Source of the DNA: Pseudomonadales bacterium
GTDB lineage: Bacteria; Pseudomonadota; Gammaproteobacteria; Pseudomonadales; Azotimanducaceae
NCBI GenBank assembly: GCA_007128525.1
Contig: SKXG01000224.1
Location: 1 to 6,223, forward strand
Direction: 5' to 3'
Length of the DNA: 6,223 nucleotides
Numbering within the stretch: the first letter of the stretch is position 1; the number at the start of each line of letters is the position of its first letter. Shown piece by piece: positions 1 through 4,720 of the stretch. The notes beneath the pieces are model-generated. The model was not told the origin of the DNA, searched no databases, and was given only the letters and a program-made list of their open reading frames with translations. The position numbers and the translations under genes were made by a program.

Positions 1-649
1 CGAGCTGGTTGCGCCAGACCTGGAAGGGGCGCCAGTTGTCGCTGACGCAGAGGAAGAAGTAGTGCGTGCTGTCGGCCGCCCATACAGGTGCACCGCGCGT
101 ATCCGCGATCCTGCCTTCCAGCAGCCGGCCACTGATCAAGTCTCGAAACCGCACCTCGAAGCGCTCGTTCCCCTGTGTGTCCTGGGCCCAGGCGAGGATC
201 CGGCCATTCGGACTGATGCTGAGGCCGCCCAGTTCAAAGTAGGAGTGGCCTTCGGCAAGCGCCGGTTCGTCCAGGAAGCAGCTGGCCTGGGTTGGTTCGC
301 CTTTGGGCCAGCGCCACCAGGTCCGATACTGTGCGTCGGCGGCGTAGCGCCATTGATAGGTCCAGTTGCCATCATCGAACGGCACGCCAGCGTCTTCGGT
401 TTCCTGGCGCCCAATGAGTTCGGCGTAGAGCGTGTCGATCAATGTGGCATGACCCTGCCGCCACAGATCGAACCATTGATTCTCGGTTTCCAGATAGCTC
501 AGCACGTCTGGATCCTGAACTTCGGGATAGTCCGGGTCGCGCAGCCAGTGATAGGGGTCGGTTATCGTCTCCCCATGCCAGGATCGACTCACCGGACGCG
601 CCGGTGGTGGCTGAGGCGGTGTCGCTGCGGATCTGTCAGGTTCAGTCAT
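1..649 (-). CDS. ptrB: Oligopeptidase B-like S9A serine peptidase, N-terminal part
   Basis: This is the first 216 codons of a prolyl-oligopeptidase-family (S9A) peptidase; the reading frame is open to the left edge. Family members are cytoplasmic enzymes that cleave short peptides, and oligopeptidase B cuts after Arg or Lys. The N-terminal signature is clear: HGETITDPYHWLRD at residues 25-38, then LSYLETEN at 50-57, and later propeller-like strands with GLSISPNGRILAWAQDTQGNE and an RFRDL segment. These match the cap and start of the beta-propeller in oligopeptidase B. The catalytic Ser-Asp-His hydrolase domain would lie beyond the window, so activity cannot be judged. Residues 1-20 form a Pro-rich leader longer than in the E. 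coli protein. The ATG at 649 is preferred; an in-frame GTG lies two codons upstream and a stop follows at 682-680. No strong ribosome binding site is visible. It is divergent from pdxH. A different S9A member is possible but less likely. Confidence 0.88.
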   Translation of the reverse strand, partial: MTEPDRSAATPPQPPPARPVSRSWHGETITDPYHWLRDPDYPEVQDPDVLSYLETENQWFDLWRQGHATLIDTLYAELIGRQETEDAGVPFDDGNWTYQWRYAADAQYRTWWRWPKGEPTQASCFLDEPALAEGHSYFELGGLSISPNGRILAWAQDTQGNERFEVRFRDLISGRLLEGRIADTRGAPVWAADSTHYFFLCVSDNWRPFQVWRNQL

Positions 650-808
650 GGTCACAACCAATTGCGGGCTGGATATCGCTCAGGCGATGCAGCCGGCCAC
701 CATGTAGCATGTGGGCCCCGGCATGCAAGTTCCGGTTGCGGCCAGACCGGCGGCAGGCAGGAAGTGACTGAATCGGACAAGTAGCACGCACAAGGATACA
801 AAGCAAAT

Positions 809-1459
809 ATGGAAGATTTTGAAGCGTCTCTCGATGACAACTCATTGGCTGATCCGTTGCCGGCCCATCCCTTCGATATTGTCAGACGCTGGCGGGAAGA
901 GGCCCAGGGTCTCGGGCTGAACAACCCGGATGCCATGGTGGTCTCAACCATTGGTGAGGATGGCGCGCCCCGTTCGCGGACGGTTCTGTGTCGAGGTTTC
1001 GACTATGAACGAGGCAGCCTGAACTTCTACACCAACCGGCAAAGTGAAAAAGGGCGCAATCTCAGTGCTCGCCCGGAAATCAGCGCCTGCTTCTACTTCG
1101 ACAAGGTGGCGCGTCAGATTCTGGTGGTTGGGTCTGTTGAGTTGACCGACGAGGCCGATTCGGATGCTTACTGGGCCGGGCGCCCGCGTCTGTCACAGAT
1201 CGCCGCCTGGGCCAGCGCGCAGAGTGAGCCGGTCGCATCGCGGGCCGCGCTGCTCGACAAGCTGCGGGCTGCAGCCGAGCAGTTTGGTGGCATGGAAGGC
1301 GGTCAGCCTGTGCCCAGACCTGCGCACTGGGGCGGCTATCGCATCGTCATCCGGCGACTGGAACTCTGGGTGGGCGCTGCCGGGCGTGCGCACGACCGGG
1401 CACGCTGGACGCGACAGTCACCTGACGCACCCTGGGAGGTCATGCGACTGCAGCCCTGA
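809..1459 (+). CDS. pdxH: Pyridoxine/pyridoxamine 5'-phosphate oxidase
   Basis: The 216-residue protein has the full usual length of PNPOx, the FMN-dependent cytoplasmic enzyme that oxidises pyridoxine or pyridoxamine 5'-phosphate to PLP, the last step of vitamin B6 synthesis and salvage. Family blocks appear in order: NPDAMVVSTI (39-48), RSRTVL (55-60), FYTN (73-76) followed by K81, RQ at 102-103, YWAGRPRLSQIAAWASAQSE (121-140), HWGGYRI (173-179), LELW (184-187), RAHDR (193-197) and a C-terminal MRLQP. By alignment from memory, substrate residues Y129, R133, S137, R197 and H199 of the E. coli enzyme correspond to Y121, R125, S129, R193 and H195 here. Residue 62 is Arg where the E. coli, human and mycobacterial proteins have Lys. 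The ATG at 809 follows AAGGA at 792-796, a slightly long spacing of 12. The next gene begins 61 bases downstream on the same strand. A different flavin oxidase of the same fold, such as PhzG, is a weaker alternative. Confidence 0.92.
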   Translation: MEDFEASLDDNSLADPLPAHPFDIVRRWREEAQGLGLNNPDAMVVSTIGEDGAPRSRTVLCRGFDYERGSLNFYTNRQSEKGRNLSARPEISACFYFDKVARQILVVGSVELTDEADSDAYWAGRPRLSQIAAWASAQSEPVASRAALLDKLRAAAEQFGGMEGGQPVPRPAHWGGYRIVIRRLELWVGAAGRAHDRARWTRQSPDAPWEVMRLQP

Positions 1460-1520
1460 TAACCTGAGGCCAGGGGAGATGAGGCACAGACCATTAACCA
1501 GACAGGATGGGGGGGTAACC

Positions 1521-2456
1521 ATGGAACTACGACGACTCGGAAACAGCGGCCTGAAAGTGTCAGCCGTGGGGCTGGGCTGCAACAACTTTGGTGGCCGAAT
1601 GGAGGAAGCAGAGACCCAGCGCGTGGTCGATGCAGCCATTGATCATGGCATTACGCTGCTGGACACGGCCGATGTCTATGGGGGCACCAAAAGCGAGACC
1701 TTTCTCGGCAAAGCATTGCAGGGCAAACGGCACAAGGTGGTGCTTGCCACCAAATTTGGTATGGGGCAGGAAGAGCTGGCCCGTGGTGGATCGCGCCGTT
1801 ACATCATGCAGGCGGTAGAGGCCAGCCTGAAGCGGCTCAACACCGACTATATCGATCTGTATCAGATGCATCGTCCGGATGCCGACACCCCCATTGACGA
1901 GACGCTGATGGCGCTCGACGATCTGGTGCGGCAGGGCAAAGTGCGCTATCTGGGCAACTCCAACTTTACCGGCTGGCAGATTGCCGACGCGGACTGGGTG
2001 TCGCGCACTGGCCATCTGAATCGCTTTGTCAGCGCGCAGAATCAGTACAGCCTGCTCGAGCGCGGCATAGAAGCCGAAGTGTTGCCGGCCTGTGAGCGTT
2101 TCGGTCTGGGCATGCTGCCCTTCTTCCCGTTGGCCAGTGGCCTGCTCACGGGCAAGTACAAGCGCAACGAGCCGGCACCGGAAGGGACCCGACTGGCCAA
2201 TGCCGGCCCGCGGGCGGAGCGTGCCCTGAGCGATCGCAACTTCGATGTCATTGACCAGTTGACGGCCTTTGCCGAAGAACGCGGCAAGACCATTCTGGAT
2301 CTGGCCTTTGCCTGGTTGTTGAGCCGTGGCGTGATCAGCAGTGTCATTGCTGGCGCGACCAAGGTTGAACAGGTTCAGAGCAATGTCGCCGCGGGAGAAT
2401 GGCGTCTGACCGATGAAGAGTTTGAAACGGTCAGCGAGTTGGCCCGGCGCCGCTGA
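1521..2456 (+). CDS. Aldo/keto reductase
   Basis: This 311-residue protein is an NAD(P)H-dependent aldo/keto reductase with a TIM-barrel fold, expected to reduce aldehydes or ketones in the cytoplasm. The N-terminus MELRRLGNSGLKVSAVGLGC is typical. The catalytic tetrad is complete: D48 and Y53 in LLDTADVYGG, K78 in LATKFG and H117 in YQMHRPD. Further family blocks are QGKVRYLGNSNF, LPFFPLASGLLTGKYKR, and the C-terminal cofactor-phosphate loop IAGATKVEQVQSN, which suggests NADPH. The frame stays open upstream into pdxH, but the ATG at 1521 gives the canonical family start and follows AGGA (1504-1507) and a run of seven G ending at 1515. An alternative in-frame ATG at 1479 would add 14 unrelated residues. 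The 61-base gap after pdxH, with no visible terminator, suggests co-transcription. The substrate cannot be read from sequence. The gene converges on the TetR gene downstream. Confidence 0.93.
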   Translation: MELRRLGNSGLKVSAVGLGCNNFGGRMEEAETQRVVDAAIDHGITLLDTADVYGGTKSETFLGKALQGKRHKVVLATKFGMGQEELARGGSRRYIMQAVEASLKRLNTDYIDLYQMHRPDADTPIDETLMALDDLVRQGKVRYLGNSNFTGWQIADADWVSRTGHLNRFVSAQNQYSLLERGIEAEVLPACERFGLGMLPFFPLASGLLTGKYKRNEPAPEGTRLANAGPRAERALSDRNFDVIDQLTAFAEERGKTILDLAFAWLLSRGVISSVIAGATKVEQVQSNVAAGEWRLTDEEFETVSELARRR

Positions 2457-2481
2457 CCGCATAGCCTGCCCTGAAAAGAAA

Positions 2482-2520
2482 CGCCCGCTATTCGGCCGGG
2501 CAAAGCCGAAACAGCGGGCG
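2482..2520 (-). terminator. Hairpin terminator between convergent genes
   Basis: The left arm is 2482-2496 (CGCCCGCTATTCGGC) and the right arm 2505-2520, whose reverse complement is CGCCCGCTGTTTCGGC. They pair almost perfectly with one bulge and mismatch, around an 8-base loop. Reading the minus strand, the stem is followed at once by TTTCTTTTC (complement of 2473-2481), so this is a good Rho-independent terminator for the TetR gene, whose stop lies 44 bases before it. The plus side is followed by AAAGGGCGGG with no T-run, so it is a poor intrinsic terminator for the aldo/keto reductase, although the stem may still act as a 3' barrier. Confidence 0.75.
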
Positions 2521-2564
2521 AAAGGGCGGGGGCCCTGTTGGTGTCAGTTGAGTGCTCGCGGGCC

Positions 2565-3212
2565 TCAGCCAGGCTGGCTGACACCACTGGTTTGACGGGT
2601 GAGCAGGGCTAACTGATTGTTCAGGCTGCGGCTGGCTTCCCAGCGCGACATCGAAGGCTGCAGCAGGTAGTGCATCAGATTGGCATCGAGCACCCGGCAG
2701 GCGAGCTGGGCCAGTGCCATGACTTCGGTGCTGCTGCGGCCGCTCAGCTTCTCACGAAACAGCAGGAACACTTTCTCGGCGCCATTCGGAGCCAGCAGCG
2801 CCAGCGCCGGATAATCGCCCGCGGGTGATCGCAGGGCATCCAGCATGACCTCACGCCACAGCGCGCGCTGGTGGTCTGCGGCACACTCGAACAGTTCCAT
2901 GCTCAGCTTCTGCAGGCAGGCTGCCAGGTCCATCTGCGATTCCGCCTCGGTGATTTTCGGTTGTGCGTCGCAACCGATGCCGAGCTCCTCATGCAGCAGC
3001 GTCTGCACGATCATGGCCTTGGCCGGAAAATAGTTGTACAGCGTCTGGTATGAAATGCGCGCCGCTTCGGCGATGTCACGCATCTTGGCGCTCTTGTAGC
3101 CTTTGGTGTTGATGAGTTCGCGGGCCGCACGCAGAATCTGGTCGCGGGCACGGCGCTTCTTTTGGTCGCGAAGCCGGGGTGCTTCGGGTTGCGGGGTGCT
3201 GGCAGTCGTCAC
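2565..3212 (-). CDS. TetR/AcrR-family transcriptional regulator
   Basis: This 215-residue protein has a TetR-type N-terminal DNA-binding domain at about residues 20-66: RDQILRAARELINTKGYKSAKMRDIAEAARISYQTLYNYFPAK, with the helix-turn-helix at about 44-62 and the hallmark LYNYF at 58-62. The remaining residues form a helical ligand-binding and dimerisation domain that is not conserved enough to name an inducer. The first 20 or so residues are a basic, Pro-rich leader. The start is GTG at 3212, supported by AAGGTGG six bases upstream; the next Met is residue 44, inside the DNA-binding domain. TetR proteins usually repress nearby or divergent genes. Here the neighbours are a convergent aldo/keto reductase and, upstream on the same strand, a dehydrogenase that looks separately terminated. 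Regulation of the dehydrogenase and synthetase genes is plausible but is inference only. Confidence 0.92.
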   Translation of the reverse strand: MTTASTPQPEAPRLRDQKKRRARDQILRAARELINTKGYKSAKMRDIAEAARISYQTLYNYFPAKAMIVQTLLHEELGIGCDAQPKITEAESQMDLAACLQKLSMELFECAADHQRALWREVMLDALRSPAGDYPALALLAPNGAEKVFLLFREKLSGRSSTEVMALAQLACRVLDANLMHYLLQPSMSRWEASRSLNNQLALLTRQTSGVSQPG

Positions 3213-3218
3213 GGGTAT

Positions 3219-3225
3219 CCACCTT
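3219..3225 (-). promoter_or_regulatory. Ribosome binding site that decides the GTG start of the TetR gene
   Basis: On the minus strand the bases read AAGGTGG, six bases before the GTG codon at 3212. No in-frame ATG offers a credible alternative before residue 44, so this site fixes the start codon. Confidence 0.7.
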
Positions 3226-3365
3226 GTTATGGGTTGCAGGTTTCAGGACAGGTCTGAGGCCGGTGAGAGGCCAGTTCGGAGCAGAATTTGATCCGATAGA
3301 CTTATCAGCCCGTGACAGTAGGTGTCAGGCAAGCGCTCGAACAGATGGCGAAGGCTGTGCTCTTG

Positions 3366-3405
3366 TGTAGGAAATTGGCCATGTAGGCTGTAGGAAATCA
3401 GCCAT
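3366..3405. repeat. Tandem pair of 17-base direct repeats upstream of the TetR gene
   Basis: TGTAGGAAATTGGCCAT (3366-3382) and TGTAGGAAATCAGCCAT (3389-3405) agree at 15 of 17 positions. They are 23 bases apart start to start, about two helical turns, with a 6-base spacer. The second copy also lies in a small inverted repeat, GGCTG (3386-3390) and CAGCC (3399-3403). The pair is about 150 bases upstream of the TetR start codon and downstream of the dehydrogenase gene. Equal-face spacing suggests a two-site operator, for autoregulation or for another factor. No function is proven. The rest of the 297-base gap (3213-3509) holds a hairpin next to the dehydrogenase stop and no credible gene. Confidence 0.4.
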
Positions 3406-3461
3406 TCACAGCGCGAGAGGCCGGTTGGTGGGGCAGGTCTGTGGTGGTTGGGGAGAGCGTA

Positions 3462-3498
3462 CTCAGGTCCACAGGCGCGTCTGGCCTGCAGACCTGAG
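3462..3498 (-). terminator. Hairpin just after the dehydrogenase stop codon, probable terminator
   Basis: CTCAGGTC (3462-3469) pairs perfectly with GACCTGAG (3491-3498). After a 2-base internal mismatch, CAGGC (3472-3476) pairs with GCCTG (3484-3488) around a 7-base loop. On the minus strand the hairpin begins 11 bases after the dehydrogenase TGA (3512-3510). No T-run follows, so it is not a textbook intrinsic terminator. It may be a 3'-end stabilising stem or a weak or Rho-assisted terminator. It suggests that the dehydrogenase and the TetR gene are separate transcripts. Confidence 0.5.
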
Positions 3499-3509
3499 CC
3501 AAACCCCGA

Positions 3510-4427
3510 TCAGTCGATGACGACGGGCTTGCCGAGTTCCTTGACCCGGGCGTCGTTCTCTTCCTTGGCCTGGACCAGCTCTGGTACGTACTTGTCCAGC
3601 TCTTCCTGCGACCAGACGCCTTTGCTCTTCTGGAAAGCCTTCAGGATGGCCGGCTGTTGCATGATGCCGACCAGACCGCGAGCTGCGTGCAGGATCTGAT
3701 TGGACACTTTCGCCGCTTCATCAGAGGCCAGCCAGGTCACGATCGGTGCCACGTGCTGCGGACCGCCCTGTTCCAGCTCGCTCTCTTCAACCTTCTGGCC
3801 GCGGGCTTCGCGCAGCGGAATGGTCATCCGGGTCAGTGCCGCCGGCGAGATGGTGTTGACCGTGCAGCCATACTTGGCCAGCTCCATGGACAGCACCCGG
3901 GTGAAGCCAGCAATCCCGGCCTTTGCCGCGCCGTAGTTGGACTGGCCGAAGTTGCCGAACAGGCCCGAGGTCGACGAGAAGTTGATGATCCGGCAGTTGG
4001 TCCGGTTGTTCTCGCGAATGTACTTGGCAAACGGGCGTGACGTGCAGTAGTGGCCCTTCAGGTGGACCGCAATGACGGCATCCCAGTCTTCTTCTTCCAT
4101 GTTGAAGATGGTCTTGTCGCGGAGAATGCCCGCATTGTTGACCAGGATGTCCAGGCCACCGAAGTTGTCGATGGCGGTTTGCAGTAGAGACTGGCCACCG
4201 GCAACGGTGGAGATGGATTCGGTGTGTCCTACGGCTTCGCCGCCGGCATCCCGGATTTCCTTGGCGACGTCATCGGCAATCTTGCCGCTGCCGCTGCCAT
4301 CGGTGTTTGCGCCCAGGTCGTTGACGACGACTTTGGCCCCCTCGCTGGCCAGCAGTTTCGCGATCTCAGCGCCTATGCCCCGGCCTGCGCCGGTTACTGC
4401 AGCTATGCGTCCGTCTAGTCTTCCCAT
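3510..4427 (-). CDS. MFE-2-type short-chain dehydrogenase, probable 3-hydroxyacyl-CoA dehydrogenase
   Basis: This 305-residue short-chain dehydrogenase has a Rossmann glycine motif TGAGRGIG (12-19), an acidic D37 after VVVN that favours NAD over NADP, NNAG (97-100), and the catalytic S152, Y165 and K169 in SSTSGLFGNFGQSNYGAAK. The blocks VVVNDLG, GILRDKTIFNMEEEDWDAVIAVHLKG and GNFGQSNYGAAK closely resemble the dehydrogenase part of peroxisomal multifunctional enzyme 2 (HSD17B4), which oxidises 3-hydroxyacyl-CoA to 3-ketoacyl-CoA. The position usually occupied by the structural Asn of classical enzymes is H122 (VHLKG), as in that group. About 50 residues at the C-terminus go beyond the classical 250-residue fold and end in a charged helix-like tail. 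The ATG at 4427 is preceded by AGAGGAG (4434-4440) at a six-base spacing. The divergent acyl-CoA synthetase fits a shared CoA-thioester oxidation pathway for fatty acids, steroids or similar compounds; the exact substrate is unknown. Confidence 0.9.
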   Translation of the reverse strand: MGRLDGRIAAVTGAGRGIGAEIAKLLASEGAKVVVNDLGANTDGSGSGKIADDVAKEIRDAGGEAVGHTESISTVAGGQSLLQTAIDNFGGLDILVNNAGILRDKTIFNMEEEDWDAVIAVHLKGHYCTSRPFAKYIRENNRTNCRIINFSSTSGLFGNFGQSNYGAAKAGIAGFTRVLSMELAKYGCTVNTISPAALTRMTIPLREARGQKVEESELEQGGPQHVAPIVTWLASDEAAKVSNQILHAARGLVGIMQQPAILKAFQKSKGVWSQEELDKYVPELVQAKEENDARVKELGKPVVID

Positions 4428-4464
4428 GTGTAACTCCTCTTAGTACTCCGACTTTCGTTTGGAT

Positions 4465-4516
4465 CCCCTGTACCAGCGGAAGCTGTCATATTAGGCGCAG
4501 GATACTAATACAGGGG
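4465..4516. promoter_or_regulatory. Overlapping inverted repeats in the divergent promoter region
   Basis: CCCCTGTA (4465-4472) has a perfect inverted partner TACAGGGG (4509-4516), 44 bases apart start to start, about four helical turns. Inside, TATTAG (4489-4494) and CTAATA (4505-4510) form a second perfect inverted repeat with a 10-base spacer, sharing two bases with the outer arm. The elements lie 38-89 bases upstream of the dehydrogenase ATG. On the minus strand TAATAT (complement of 4488-4493) could be a -10 box, but no matching -35 was seen. This is a candidate operator by symmetry only. Confidence 0.35.
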
Positions 4517-4531
4517 GCTGCCTGACGCTAT

Positions 4532-4562
4532 CCAGGAAAGCCGCCAGCCAGGAAAGTTGACA
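4532..4562 (+). promoter_or_regulatory. Direct repeat abutting a perfect -35 box, candidate synthetase promoter
   Basis: CCAGGAAAG occurs at 4532-4540 and again at 4548-4556, 16 bases apart. The second copy runs directly into TTGACA (4557-4562), a perfect sigma-70 -35 hexamer pointing to the synthetase gene. The expected -10 position near 4580 reads TGGGTT, a poor match, so any promoter here would probably need an activator bound at the repeats. A second weak option is TTGAGG (4676-4681) with TATTTA (4699-4704), spacing 17, but this would place the transcript start at the ribosome binding site. Confidence 0.3.
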
Positions 4563-4634
4563 GTGTCCTCATGCGGTCATGGGTTTCAAACTGATTGCTC
4601 AAGCCATTATGATCAAGTCAAGCACGATTTTAGG

Positions 4635-4659
4635 ACTGCGCAGTGTCCAGCCCGCGGGC
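4635..4659. promoter_or_regulatory. Two adjacent 10-base palindromes upstream of the synthetase gene
   Basis: ACTGCGCAGT (4635-4644) and GCCCGCGGGC (4650-4659) are both perfect palindromes, with centres 15 bases apart, 62-86 bases before the synthetase ATG. The first is nearly extended by flanking GG and TCC. They could be operator half-sites or small stems in the leader. The second consists only of G and C, so chance is a real alternative in GC-rich DNA. Confidence 0.3.
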
Positions 4660-4720
4660 GCCTGAGGGAGGGCGATTGAGGTCTGGTGGCAAGGTCTGTA
4701 TTTACACTTTGGAGGGGATT

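Noticed and set aside
62..784. Plus-strand open frame of 240 codons
   Set aside because: It is codon-aligned antisense to the oligopeptidase B gene, has no recognisable domain, and runs through the divergent promoter region; the minus-strand protein has clear family motifs.
650..808. Promoters or operators between the oligopeptidase and pdxH genes
   Set aside because: The region must hold divergent promoters, but I found no convincing hexamer pair or inverted repeat beyond very short palindromes such as GGGCCC.
1164..1520. N-terminal extension of the aldo/keto reductase
   Set aside because: The added residues come from pdxH read in another frame and resemble nothing; the ATG at 1521 gives the standard family N-terminus and has a purine-rich site upstream.
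1560..2462. Minus-strand open frame of 300 codons
   Set aside because: It lies entirely opposite the aldo/keto reductase, whose catalytic tetrad and full length are clear. The antisense product has no family features.
3287..3308. Short GATA/TATC symmetry in the TetR upstream region
   Set aside because: Only four paired bases around a four-base centre, which is expected by chance; no -10/-35 pair could be fitted with confidence.
3657..4040. Plus-strand open frames opposite the dehydrogenase
   Set aside because: They are shadows of the minus-strand dehydrogenase; no ribosome binding site or domain was seen.
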